DNA of 38,125 nt from Eubacterium sp. UBA3279 (GCA_002361775.1 DETV01000017.1:9917-48041), one strand, 5' to 3'; positions 23,462 to 31,221 are shown, counted from the first letter of the stretch. Numbers and translations: made by a program. The notes: generated by a model not told the origin, from the letters alone.

Positions 23462-25609
23462 ATGGATATTATTCAGGCATTAACCGATGAATTGCAGGTA
23501 GAAAAATGGCAGATAGAAGCTGCTGTTAAATTGATAGATGAGGGAAATACTATTCCCTTTATTTCACGATACAGAAAAGAAGCAACAGGTTCTTTGAATG
23601 ACGAAGTTTTGAGAAATCTGCATGAGAGACTTTTGTATCTGAGAAATCTGGAGGATAAAAAGACACAGGTACTTTCCAGTATTGAAGAACAGGGGAAACT
23701 GACAGAGGAATTAAAAAATGCAATTCTTGCCGCACAGACACTGGTGGTTGTGGAAGATTTGTACAGACCATACCGTCCGAAACGCCGCACCAGAGCTACC
23801 GTGGCAAAGGAAAAAGGACTGGAGCCACTGGCTGCTATTATTTCACAGCAGACGACGAATATTCCTCTGGAAAAAGAAGCAGAAGCTTTTATTTCAGAAG
23901 AAAAAGGTGTTGCAGATGTACAGGAGGCTCTGGCAGGGGCAAGAGACATTCTGGCAGAAAGTATTTCCGATGAGGCAGATTATCGAATCCATATTCGTAA
24001 AATGACGGTAAAAAGTGGTTCTCTGGCATCTTCAGCCAAAAAAGCAACAGAAGAATCTGTATATGAGATGTATTATGATTTTGAAGAGCCTATTTCCAAA
24101 CTTGCCGGACACAGAGTACTGGCTTTAAACAGAGGAGAAAAGGAAAAAATTCTTACAGTTAAAATTAATGCGCCGGAAGAAGAAATTCTTTCCTGGTTGA
24201 AGTGTCAGGTGATTAAGAAAGAGAATCCCTATACCACCCCTGTTTTGGAAATGGTAGTAGAAGACAGCTATAAGCGTTTGATTGCACCGGCTATAGAGAG
24301 AGAAATCCGCAGCGATCTCACAGAGAAAGCAGAGGATGGAGCAATCAAAGTATTTGGAAAGAATCTGGAACAGCTTCTTATGCAGCCTCCTATCGTGGGA
24401 AAAGTAGTATTGGGATGGGATCCGGCTTTTCGTACCGGCTGCAAGCTGGCAGTGGTAGATGAGACAGGAAAAGTATTGGATACTACCGTAATTTATCCCA
24501 CAGCTCCAACAACGGAAGCAAAAATCAAAGCTGCTAAGGAAACATTGAAAAAACTGATCTCCAAGTACCATATTGAATTGATTTCCGTGGGAAATGGTAC
24601 GGCTTCCAGGGAATCAGAGCAGATTATTGTGGAATTATTAAAAGAGATTCCGGAAAAGGTACAATATGTGATCACCAACGAAGCGGGAGCTTCTGTATAT
24701 TCGGCAAGTAAACTGGCAACGGAAGAATTTCCTAATTTTGATGTAGGTCAGAGAAGCGCAGCTTCCATTGCAAGAAGACTGCAGGATCCTCTGGCAGAAT
24801 TGGTTAAAATCGATCCGAAAGCCATAGGTGTGGGACAGTATCAGCATGACATGAACCAGAAAAAGCTGGGAGAAGCCCTTCATGGAGTGGTGGAAGACAG
24901 TGTAAATAAAGTAGGCGTTGATTTAAATACGGCATCTGCCTCCCTGTTGGAATATATTTCCGGTATCAGTAAGGTGATTGCAAAAAATATCGTAGCTTAC
25001 CGGGAAGAAAACGGAAGATTCCGCAACCGCCGGGAACTTTTAAAGGTGGCAAAACTGGGTCCCAAAGCATTTGAGCAGTGTGCAGGCTTTACCAGAATTC
25101 TGGGAGGAGAAAATCCGCTGGATGCCACCAGTGTACATCCGGAAAGTTATGAGGCAGTGGAGAAGCTTTTTGGAAAACAGGGATTTACAGTTAAAGACTA
25201 TTTTGAAAATGGTCATAAAGCAATTTTCATAAAAGATTATGCACAGTTGGCAGAGGAACTGGGGATTGGCGAGATCACACTTCGGGATATTATGAAAGAA
25301 CTGGGACGTCCGGGAAGAGATCCGAGAGAGGATATGCCGAAACCGGTATTGCGTTCTGACGTTTTGGATATGAAAGATTTGAAAGAAGGAATGATCTTAA
25401 AAGGAACTGTTCGGAATGTAATTGATTTTGGCGCCTTTGTGGATATCGGTGTTCATCAGGATGGTCTGGTACATATTTCCCAGATCAGTGATAAATTTAT
25501 TAAACATCCTCTGGAAGCAGTGAGCGTAGGAGATGTGGTGGACGTTCGGGTAATCAGTGTAGATTTAAATAAGAAACGAATCGGTCTTTCCATGCGGGGA
25601 ATTAAATAA
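23462..25609 (+). CDS. tex: Tex family RNA-binding transcription accessory protein
   Basis: A 715-residue Tex/YqfO-like nucleic-acid-binding protein, linked in other bacteria to transcription and toxin expression. The N-terminal helical domain begins DELQVEKWQIEAAVKLIDEGNTIPFISRYRKE (motif split over residues 9-40, with the invariant FISRYRKE). A YqgF/RNase H-like fold follows (GWDPAFRTGCKLAVVDETG, about 320-338), then helix-hairpin-helix repeats (LLEYISGISKVIAKNIV, about 495-511) and a C-terminal S1 domain (about 643-713, GTVRNVIDFGAFVDIGVHQD). The length is normal. AAGGAGA precedes the ATG. It ends at a strong bidirectional hairpin. Confidence 0.95.
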   Translation: MDIIQALTDELQVEKWQIEAAVKLIDEGNTIPFISRYRKEATGSLNDEVLRNLHERLLYLRNLEDKKTQVLSSIEEQGKLTEELKNAILAAQTLVVVEDLYRPYRPKRRTRATVAKEKGLEPLAAIISQQTTNIPLEKEAEAFISEEKGVADVQEALAGARDILAESISDEADYRIHIRKMTVKSGSLASSAKKATEESVYEMYYDFEEPISKLAGHRVLALNRGEKEKILTVKINAPEEEILSWLKCQVIKKENPYTTPVLEMVVEDSYKRLIAPAIEREIRSDLTEKAEDGAIKVFGKNLEQLLMQPPIVGKVVLGWDPAFRTGCKLAVVDETGKVLDTTVIYPTAPTTEAKIKAAKETLKKLISKYHIELISVGNGTASRESEQIIVELLKEIPEKVQYVITNEAGASVYSASKLATEEFPNFDVGQRSAASIARRLQDPLAELVKIDPKAIGVGQYQHDMNQKKLGEALHGVVEDSVNKVGVDLNTASASLLEYISGISKVIAKNIVAYREENGRFRNRRELLKVAKLGPKAFEQCAGFTRILGGENPLDATSVHPESYEAVEKLFGKQGFTVKDYFENGHKAIFIKDYAQLAEELGIGEITLRDIMKELGRPGRDPREDMPKPVLRSDVLDMKDLKEGMILKGTVRNVIDFGAFVDIGVHQDGLVHISQISDKFIKHPLEAVSVGDVVDVRVISVDLNKKRIGLSMRGIK

Positions 25610-25622
25610 AAGAGAAAATGAG

Positions 25623-25677
25623 AATCTCTCACGGAATATCAGATATAGAAAATCTGATTTCTGTGAGAGATTTTTTT
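25623..25677. terminator. Terminator of tex
   Basis: AATCTCTCAC pairs with GTGAGAGATT, with an inner ATCAGAT/ATCTGAT stem, followed by seven Ts on the plus strand. The decayed TetR frame on the minus strand reads into it. Confidence 0.9.
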
Positions 25678-25898
25678 GTAAAAGGTTCTGCTCTTTTTCC
25701 TACCAGGTTGCCAATGACTGAGGCATTTAACAGGAAAATGTTAACTATGATGGATGCAATCAGATCGGATTTATTTTGAAAGTAATTATAAACAGACCCC
25801 ACAGAAATATTACATTCTTTTGCCACTGTTCGAATATTCAGCGCTGCCCATCCCTGTTTTTGAAGTAACATCCTGCTGGCGTTTAAGATGTCCTTCAT
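25629..25898 (-). pseudogene. Truncated TetR-type regulator fragment
   Basis: The frame encodes 89 residues beginning with a TetR helix-turn-helix: ILNASRMLLQKQGW, then NIRTVAKECNISVGSVYNYFQNK-type recognition helix. TetR proteins normally have about 180-210 residues. Here the ligand-binding domain is missing, and the last residues come from the tex terminator stem. No ribosome site precedes the ATG, and homologous-looking codons (SHSPV) continue upstream to a TAG without a start, so the 5' end also seems lost. DNA binding without a dimerisation domain is unlikely. A small functional DNA-binding fragment is possible but less likely. Confidence 0.65.
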
Positions 25899-25961
25899 AA
25901 CAGGTGAATGGGATTTTTGGGATACCTATGTAAAAAAGAAATAGAATGTTACAAATTATGC

Positions 25962-25990
25962 TTGTATATAAGAGGCGAAGGGGTTATAAT
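25962..25990 (+). promoter_or_regulatory. Promoter of the FMN riboswitch-ribU transcript
   Basis: TTGTAT (25962-25967) and a perfect TATAAT (25985-25990) are separated by 17 bp, directly upstream of the riboswitch. Confidence 0.75.
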
Positions 25991-26008
25991 AAATACAGCA
26001 TAAAAAGA

Positions 26009-26122
26009 AATTCTTCGGGGCGGGGTGTGATTCCCCACCGGCGGTAAAGTCCGCGACCCATGGAAACATGGCTGAACCGGTGTGATTCCGGTACCGACAG
26101 TATAGTCTGGATGAGAGAAGAA
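26009..26122 (+). ncRNA. FMN riboswitch (RFN element)
   Basis: The classical RFN blocks are all present: TTCTTCGGGGCGGGGTG, ATTCCCCACCGGCGGTAA, AAGTCCGCGACCC, TGAACCGGTGTGATTCCGG, TACCGACAGTATAGTC and the closing GGATGAGAGAAGAA, which pairs with the 5' end. FMN binding should favour the terminator at 26158-26190 and reduce ribU expression. Confidence 0.97.
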
Positions 26123-26157
26123 AAACAGTAGATGAAGTGTATTTATTGTGTACTTTA

Positions 26158-26190
26158 CCCGGAGGAATCAAGTATTCTTCCGGATTTTTT
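26158..26190 (+). terminator. Riboswitch-controlled terminator before ribU
   Basis: CCGGAGGAAT pairs with ATTCTTCCGG around CAAGT, followed by a T run. It sits between the FMN aptamer and the gene. Confidence 0.88.
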
Positions 26191-26264
26191 ATTTCATGGA
26201 AAATTGATCTTTGTGAAATAAAAATCTTCCGAGAATTTCCTTTTAGAAAAAGGAGGAAAATGAT

Positions 26265-26909
26265 ATGAGTGTAACAACAAATTCAGTAAAGAAAACAGAA
26301 GTAAGAAGAACTACAAACGTACGAATGCTGGCCCAGATCGCCATGTTGTCGGCAGTTGCGGCGGTGTTGATGCTGGTGGAAGTTCCATTGCCATTTCTGG
26401 CTCCCACATTTTATCAGTTGGATCTTAGTGAACTTCCGGTTTTGATAGGGGCATTTGCTCTGGGACCTCTGGCCGGTATAATGATTGAGATGGTCAAGAT
26501 TTTATTAAATTTTGTCCTGAACGGGACATTGACGGCAGGAGTAGGAGAACTGGCGAATTTCCTTATAGGGTGCGCGCTGGTAGTTCCGGCAGGATATATT
26601 TACAAAAGAGGAAAAACGAAAAAAAGCGCTCTGATCGGAATGAGTGTGGGAACCGTTTGTATGGCGTTGGCGGGAGGAATTTTGAATGCATTTTTACTTT
26701 TACCGGCTTACGGAAAGGCTTTTGGAATGCCAGTGGACGCTTTCGTAGAAATGGGTTCTGCTATTTTCCCGGTGATAGACGATTTGCTTACGTTCTGTCT
26801 GTTTTCTGTTGTTCCCTTTAATATGGTTAAGGGAATTCTGGTATCTGTTATTACCATGTTTCTCTATAAACATATCAGCAGATTACTGAAAGGAAATCAG
26901 ATGGGATAA
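26265..26909 (+). CDS. ribU: Riboflavin ECF transporter substrate-binding subunit RibU
   Basis: The S component of an energy-coupling-factor importer that takes up riboflavin together with EcfA/EcfA'/EcfT, which are not in this window. 214 residues, six hydrophobic segments. Typical RibU features are the N-terminal MLAQIAMLSAVAAVLM helix, the P-L-P-F-L-A-P-T-F-Y-Q-L-D-L-S-E-L-P-V loop (about 46-63) and the EMVKILLNF helix. Ribosome site AAAAGGAGG. Specificity is strongly supported by the FMN riboswitch directly upstream. The NUDIX gene follows after 14 bp, so the two may be cotranscribed. Confidence 0.93.
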   Translation: MSVTTNSVKKTEVRRTTNVRMLAQIAMLSAVAAVLMLVEVPLPFLAPTFYQLDLSELPVLIGAFALGPLAGIMIEMVKILLNFVLNGTLTAGVGELANFLIGCALVVPAGYIYKRGKTKKSALIGMSVGTVCMALAGGILNAFLLLPAYGKAFGMPVDAFVEMGSAIFPVIDDLLTFCLFSVVPFNMVKGILVSVITMFLYKHISRLLKGNQMG

Positions 26910-26923
26910 AAAGGAGGAGCAGT

Positions 26924-27529
26924 ATGGGAGAGATAAAAACAATTACCCAGGTGACGAAAAATCCCTTTCTGAATTTTTATGAATTGAATACGGTAAATAA
27001 AGTAGGAAGACCAGGACATTATTATGTGGCTTCCCGGGCAAAAACAGTGGATGAACTGAAGATAAAGACAGGAAAAAACACACCGGATGGAGTGGTAATT
27101 TACAGTCTGTATGGAGAAAATCATGACCGGGTGGTGTTGATCCGGCAGTATCGTTATCCGTTGGGAGGATATGTATATGAACTTCCTGCAGGCCTGGTAG
27201 ATTCAGGAGAAAACTATCATTCAGCCGCAGTTCGGGAAATGAAAGAAGAGACCGGATTGCTGTTGGAACCTCTTACTGTGGATGAGATATATCAAAAACC
27301 ATATTTTACCACAATCGGTATGACAGATGAATCCTGTGGTACGGTGTATGGATATGCATCCGGTGAAATAAGTGAAAAATACCAGGAAGCCGGTGAAGAG
27401 ATTCAGGTGGTGCTGGCAGACAGAGCAGAAGTAAAAAGAATTTTGAAGGAAGAGAATGTGGCGTTGATCTGCGCTTATATGATGATGCATTTTCTTCATG
27501 ATGAGGAGCCTTTTGGATTTTTGAAATAA
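26924..27529 (+). CDS. NUDIX hydrolase, ADP-ribose pyrophosphatase-like
   Basis: A 201-residue NUDIX protein expected to hydrolyse ADP-ribose or a related nucleoside diphosphate derivative. The NUDIX box (Gly-x5-Glu-x7-REMKEETGL) lies near residues 90-112, preceded by the ADPRase-style YELPAGLVD. The N-terminal 30 residues resemble a domain-swapped beta strand of ADPRases. AAGGAGG precedes the ATG. It follows ribU closely; FMN adenylate (FAD) turnover could link the two, but that is only speculation. A terminator follows. Confidence 0.88.
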   Translation: MGEIKTITQVTKNPFLNFYELNTVNKVGRPGHYYVASRAKTVDELKIKTGKNTPDGVVIYSLYGENHDRVVLIRQYRYPLGGYVYELPAGLVDSGENYHSAAVREMKEETGLLLEPLTVDEIYQKPYFTTIGMTDESCGTVYGYASGEISEKYQEAGEEIQVVLADRAEVKRILKEENVALICAYMMMHFLHDEEPFGFLK

Positions 27530-27545
27530 TTATATTTTGTTAGAG

Positions 27546-27588
27546 ATGTCCTTGTGAAACTCAATATGAGTCGTCACAAGGGCATTTT
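27546..27588 (+). terminator. Terminator of the ribU-NUDIX unit
   Basis: ATGTCCTTGTGA pairs with TCACAAGGGCAT; an inner ACTCA/TGAGT stem extends it. A TTTTAAT tail follows. Confidence 0.8.
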
Positions 27589-27593
27589 AATAT

Positions 27594-27833
27594 TCAACTG
27601 ACTTTTAAAGGACAGATCAGGTGGGAATGCATCAATCTTTCCAATGTATCATAAATATCTTTTTCTGTAGTTTCCGGGCGAATGGTACACATCCGCAGCA
27701 CTTTTATTCCTTTCAGTTGAGTGGTGAATATCTGGGCGAAACCACTGTTTGTAATTTCTCTTGCCAGTTTCTGATTGATGAGATCTAATATAATCTGCTC
27801 GATCGTGAAGATGAAAGGGAATTGCATCTCCAA
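27594..27833 (-). pseudogene. C-terminal remnant of a PLP-dependent decarboxylase
   Basis: A 79-codon minus-strand frame, opened only by a TTG without a ribosome site. It encodes a segment like the C terminus of group II pyridoxal-phosphate decarboxylases (LNQKL-type helix, TTQLKGIKVLRMCTIRPETT, then EKDIYDTLERL). Such enzymes have about 450-500 residues; the catalytic lysine and cofactor site are absent. Homology seems to break near 27833, where an oppositely oriented aldo/keto reductase remnant begins. It is not expected to be functional. Confidence 0.6.
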
Positions 27834-27973
27834 TTATTGGCGCGACTAAGATAGGGTATCTGGATGATGGTGTTGGAGCATTGAAGGTGAAATTAACCGA
27901 TTCAGATGTGGCATATCTGGAAGAACTGTATGTACCTCATCCAATTGTAGGAGCAATCAGTCATAATTCGTAA
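27815..27973 (+). pseudogene. C-terminal remnant of an aldo/keto reductase
   Basis: A frame open after a stop at 27812 encodes KGIASPIIGATK, then KIGYLDDGVGAL and VAYLEELYVPHPIVGA, the C-terminal end of NADP-dependent aldo/keto reductases (strand 8, the cofactor-binding loop and the final helix). About 53 codons are left of a normal 320-340. No start codon or ribosome site serves it. Together with the decarboxylase remnant on the other strand it marks a deletion or recombination scar. Confidence 0.65.
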
Positions 27974-27998
27974 AAGGATAAAATATAGAGGAAAAGAT

Positions 27999-28061
27999 AT
28001 GGTGAGATTACATAAAATAAAAGAAAACGGAAATGGATTTTTATGGAAAATCAAAAAATAG
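27999..28061 (+). CDS. Short upstream ORF (20 codons) overlapping the S8 peptidase start
   Basis: An ATG at 27999 with a good ribosome site (GAGG at 27988-27991) opens 20 codons ending in TAG at 28059-28061, 18 bp into the S8 peptidase gene in another frame. The S8 start at 28043 has only a weak site (GGA), so ribosomes ending here could re-initiate there. Its first residues (MVRLH) resemble the C terminus of the S8 peptidase (IIRLH), so it may also be the tail of a lost tandem copy. Confidence 0.4.
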   Translation: MVRLHKIKENGNGFLWKIKK

Positions 28062-29770
28062 GAAATCTCTTAAATCTTGCCATGGAATCGACAGAAAAAG
28101 AACGGGAAGAGTCATTGGAATTGAATGTGGGATACGAGGCAGAAGATGAACGTTGGAATGTAATCGTGAAATATTCGGGAAATTTTGATGATTTGAAAGA
28201 TGAAGAGATTTTTATCACATCATTGTTGGGCAGATATGCAATTGTGAATCTGCCCCAGAATAAATTAGAGGCGTTTTCTAAGCTGCCACAGATAGAATTT
28301 GTGGAAAAGCCGAAAAGCCTCTTTTTTGCTGTGAACGTCGGACGGGCGATGTCCTGTATCAACCCGGTACAGAGTCCCGATATGCAGTTATATGGGAAAG
28401 GAATACTTATTGCCTGCATTGATTCGGGAGTGGATTATACCCATATGGATTTCAGGAATGAAGATGGTACCACAAGAATTATCAGTTTGTGGGATCAGAC
28501 TATTTCTGGTAATCCTCCGGAAGGGTATCGAATAGGAACCGAATATACCCAAGAAGAAATTAATGCGGCATTACAGGCGGATACGCCTTTGGAAAGGGAG
28601 AAAATAGTTCCCAGCCGGGATATCAGTGGTCATGGTACGGCAGTTCTTGCCATTGCTGCCGGAAATGGAAGAGAAAGTCAGGGAGTATATCGGGGAGTGG
28701 CGCCGGAAAGTGAATTGCTGGTGGTGAAGCTGGGGGTTCCAAGAGAAGGAGGTTTTCCAAGAACTACAGAATTAATGCAGGGGATAGACTATGCGGTGAG
28801 AACGGCGGTGAAATTGGGAAAGCCTTTGGTGATCAATCTGAGTTTTGGAAATAGTTATGGATCTCATAGTGGGAGAAGCCTTGTGGAAACTTATTTGGAT
28901 GAAGTGGCTGCCGTAGGAAGAACTACAATTTGTGTAGGTACAGGAAATGAGGGAAACCGGGGAGGACATACAGGAGGAAAAATAAGCCCAGGAGAAATTT
29001 TTAAGGTGGAAATGGGGATTGGTATGTATGAACCATCCGTAAATGTGCAAATATGGAAAAACTATCAGGATAAGATAAAAATTTATCTGGAACATCCTTC
29101 TGGAACAAGAATAGGTCCTTTGGAACAGATTTTGGGAACGCAAAGATTCAGAATACGGAATACAGAATTGTTGGTTTATTACGGAGAACCGAGTCCTTAT
29201 AGTACGGCACAGGAAGTTTATATTGATTTTCTTCCGGTGGAAACATATGTGGACAGCGGAGTATGGAAGTTTTATTTTGAGCCGGTGCGAATTATAGAAG
29301 GAGATTTTGATATGTGGCTTCCCGGTGGTGATACGGTGGGTACGGCCACAAGATTTTACACACCTATGCCGGATATCACACTTACAATACCCTCTACGGC
29401 CCTTCAGGTGATTTCGGTAGGCGCATATAACCAACAATTACAGTCCTATGCCGATTTTTCAGGCAGAGGATATACCAGAGGAACGGATTATGTTAAACCG
29501 GATATTGTGGCGCCTGGAGTAAATATTCGTACGGCGCGGGCCGGGGGAGGATATGCTTTAGTGACAGGAACTTCTTTTGCTGCTCCATTTGTATCAGGAG
29601 CAGCGGCGTTATTAATGGAGTGGGGGATAATAAAACAGAATGATATCTATTTGTATGGGGAAAAATTGAAAAGTTATCTGATCAGCGGCGCAAGGCAGTT
29701 GCCGGGATTTACGGAGTATCCTAATCCGCAGGTGGGGTATGGGGAGGACGTTATAATAAGGTTACATTGA
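28043..29770 (+). CDS. S8 family serine peptidase (subtilase, Csp-like)
   Basis: A 575-residue subtilisin-family protease. Catalytic triad: Asp127 in ACIDSGVDYTH, His197 in SGHGTAVLAIAAGNG, Ser511 in VTGTSFAAPFVSGAA; oxyanion Asn302 in GTGNEGNRG. All are present, so it should be active. Residues 40-100 resemble the short prodomain of clostridial Csp-type subtilases, and the catalytic core holds a long beta-rich insertion (about 318-440) between the Asn and Ser motifs. No signal peptide is visible, so it is predicted to be cytoplasmic or released otherwise. Csp proteases process spore germination factors in Clostridium, but this lone gene has no such neighbours. The role is open. Confidence 0.9.
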   Translation: MENQKIGNLLNLAMESTEKEREESLELNVGYEAEDERWNVIVKYSGNFDDLKDEEIFITSLLGRYAIVNLPQNKLEAFSKLPQIEFVEKPKSLFFAVNVGRAMSCINPVQSPDMQLYGKGILIACIDSGVDYTHMDFRNEDGTTRIISLWDQTISGNPPEGYRIGTEYTQEEINAALQADTPLEREKIVPSRDISGHGTAVLAIAAGNGRESQGVYRGVAPESELLVVKLGVPREGGFPRTTELMQGIDYAVRTAVKLGKPLVINLSFGNSYGSHSGRSLVETYLDEVAAVGRTTICVGTGNEGNRGGHTGGKISPGEIFKVEMGIGMYEPSVNVQIWKNYQDKIKIYLEHPSGTRIGPLEQILGTQRFRIRNTELLVYYGEPSPYSTAQEVYIDFLPVETYVDSGVWKFYFEPVRIIEGDFDMWLPGGDTVGTATRFYTPMPDITLTIPSTALQVISVGAYNQQLQSYADFSGRGYTRGTDYVKPDIVAPGVNIRTARAGGGYALVTGTSFAAPFVSGAAALLMEWGIIKQNDIYLYGEKLKSYLISGARQLPGFTEYPNPQVGYGEDVIIRLH

Positions 29771-29787
29771 TAGAAGCCAGCAAAATC

Positions 29788-29830
29788 AAGTGTTTCCGTT
29801 CATTTTCCCCAAAGCAGAAACGAAACACTT
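29788..29830 (+). terminator. Hairpin after the S8 peptidase, possible terminator
   Basis: AAGTGTTTCCGTT pairs with AACGAAACACTT, with one bulged C, 18 bp after the stop codon. The T tract is only TTTCC, so termination would be weak. The hairpin itself is clear. Confidence 0.5.
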
Positions 29831-29916
29831 TCCATGGATTCAGAGGAAAATCTGCCCGGGTTGGAATGGAAAATCCAGTTTGATGAGAGGTTTGTAGCAA
29901 TGATGTAACATGAGTT

Positions 29917-29997
29917 GTCGGCAGAAAATTAAGTACGAACGAAGTGAATATTTGATTCTGCCTGACAGTTCAACGAGAAACCAGAGGTTTCAAGTTG
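29917..29997. repeat. Two consecutive inverted repeats upstream of tnpV
   Basis: GTCGGCAGAA (29917-29926) pairs with TTCTGCCTGAC (29956-29966, one bulge). Immediately after, CAAC-GAAACC and GGTTTC-GTTG (29971-29997) form an interrupted palindrome with a 3-bp centre. They could be a mobile-element end, a recombination site or a leader RNA hairpin controlling tnpV. I recognise no known RNA family. Confidence 0.6.
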
Positions 29998-30022
29998 TAT
30001 TATAACGAAAGAGGTGACACTA

Positions 30023-30373
30023 TTGGAAATAACGTATAGACAAGCAGGTGACTATTTGCTGCCTGAATTGGAATTGCGTTCAGAGGAAACTAGAATCATA
30101 GGGAAATATGGTATGCTCAGAAGAACTTATCTGAAGGAGTATAAGCTGGGATGGTATCAGTCCATGCTTCTTACTGGAAAGTTGGACAAACATTTAGCAG
30201 ATGTGGACGAACAGGCAACGGTACGCTTTGAACAAATTGTGAAGCAAATGAAGAAAGCAGAAGGAGTGACAGAAGAACTAAAAAACGAGAATCAGTTTGT
30301 TTGGATACAGAAAATGAATAACATACAGGCTCGTGCGATGGAGATTATCGGGGAAGAGTTAATCTTCGTATAG
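30023..30373 (+). CDS. tnpV: TnpV family transposon-encoded protein
   Basis: A 116-residue protein of the TnpV family from Tn4451-like elements and related integrative elements of Clostridia. Family hallmarks are ITYRQAGDYLLPELEL at the N terminus, the IGKYGMLRRTYLKEY segment (about 28-42), a SMLLTGKL helix and the C-terminal ENQFVWIQKMNNIQARAMEII. The function of TnpV in transposition is unclear. The start is taken as TTG 30023 (GAGG 8 bp upstream); GTG 30014 is possible. It marks the left part of the accessory region. Inverted repeats lie just upstream. Confidence 0.85.
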   Translation: MEITYRQAGDYLLPELELRSEETRIIGKYGMLRRTYLKEYKLGWYQSMLLTGKLDKHLADVDEQATVRFEQIVKQMKKAEGVTEELKNENQFVWIQKMNNIQARAMEIIGEELIFV

Positions 30374-30437
30374 GCAAATGAAATGTTGTGTAATCTCAAT
30401 CATCTATTTTATGCAAAAGGTATATCATCTAAAGGTG

Positions 30438-30454
30438 AATGAATAAAATTCATT
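30438..30454. promoter_or_regulatory. Candidate TetR operator, copy 1
   Basis: A perfect palindrome AATGAATAAAATTCATT overlaps the first two bases of the -35 box of the TetR gene promoter. A 14/17 identical palindrome lies before the MATE gene at 31183-31199. Confidence 0.65.
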
Positions 30455-30481
30455 GACATTATTATACAAGTATGATATGTT
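30453..30481 (+). promoter_or_regulatory. Promoter of the TetR regulator gene
   Basis: TTGACA (30453-30458) and TATGTT (30476-30481) are 17 bp apart. A second inverted repeat (CAAGTA at 30467-30472, TACTTG at 30483-30488) straddles the -10 box. Confidence 0.75.
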
Positions 30482-30518
30482 GTACTTGGTAAGGACGGGA
30501 AAAGAGGTGATCGGATTT

Positions 30519-31091
30519 ATGACCAGAATAACAAAAGCACCAGAAGAAAGAAGGCAGGAAATTATAGATACGGCAATGAAGGTCTTCTATGAGAAAGGTT
30601 ATGAAAAAACATCTATTTCAGATATTGCGAGAGAAATGAATGTTGCTCAGGGACTTTGTTACCGCTATTTTTCATCAAAGGAAGAATTATTTGACACAGC
30701 ATTAGATCAATATGCAGGGAGACAAGTGGAGCAGATAAGTGCCGTTTTAGATGAGCAAATGACTCTGGCAGATATTATCGAAAAGATGCCAACCTTTGTA
30801 GAGGTGGAAAATGACAATAGCTATGCTCAAAAAATATGTCATGAGACAGGCAATTTGAAATTTCATAACCAGTTGTCTTTGAAGATTTGTTCGAAACTGC
30901 AGCCTATCGTGTCAAATTTACTTGCTAAGGCAAATGAAAGAGGCGAGATTCATATACAAGATACGGAAACAGCAGCGTCTTTTTGCGTATATGGACAGCT
31001 GGGCATTTTGCTTAATCAAAAACTCGCTCTCGAAGAACGAGAAGAACGCATTCGTATCTTTCTGTTGCAGTTAATTAAGGGTTTTTCTTAA
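30519..31091 (+). CDS. TetR/AcrR family transcriptional repressor
   Basis: A 190-residue regulator. The N-terminal helix-turn-helix is complete (RRQEIIDTAMKVFYEKGYEK, then TSISDIAREMNVAQGLCYRYF, residues about 11-52), followed by a helical ligand-binding domain of normal length. The start at 30519 follows AGAGGTGATCGG; the frame is open to 30453 but that part is the promoter. The MATE efflux gene lies 130 bp downstream, and an operator-like palindrome appears before both genes, so it probably represses itself and the pump until a drug or metabolite binds. The inducer is unknown. Confidence 0.9.
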   Translation: MTRITKAPEERRQEIIDTAMKVFYEKGYEKTSISDIAREMNVAQGLCYRYFSSKEELFDTALDQYAGRQVEQISAVLDEQMTLADIIEKMPTFVEVENDNSYAQKICHETGNLKFHNQLSLKICSKLQPIVSNLLAKANERGEIHIQDTETAASFCVYGQLGILLNQKLALEEREERIRIFLLQLIKGFS

Positions 31092-31145
31092 GAAAAGGCT
31101 TATGCTGTATATTACACAGTAAATAGATCAATATATAAATTTATT

Positions 31146-31174
31146 TCCCTGCCATAGCGGCAGGGAGTTATTTT
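31146..31174 (+). terminator. Probable terminator between the TetR and MATE genes
   Basis: CCCTGCC pairs with GGCAGGG around ATAGC, followed by AGTTATTTT. It would partly separate the pump gene from the regulator transcript. Confidence 0.55.
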
Positions 31175-31182
31175 GGGACTTA

Positions 31183-31199
31183 AATGACTGATATTCATT
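31183..31199. promoter_or_regulatory. Candidate TetR operator, copy 2
   Basis: AATGACTGATATTCATT matches copy 1 (30438-30454) at 14 of 17 positions, all differences in the central part; the outer arms AATGA and TCATT are identical. It sits 23 bp before the MATE start codon. Confidence 0.6.
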
Positions 31200-31221
31200 C
31201 ATTGAAAAGGAGGATATAATA

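Noticed and set aside
28772..29437. 221-codon minus-strand frame within the S8 peptidase gene
   Set aside because: It mirrors the codon bias of the peptidase gene and shows no domain.
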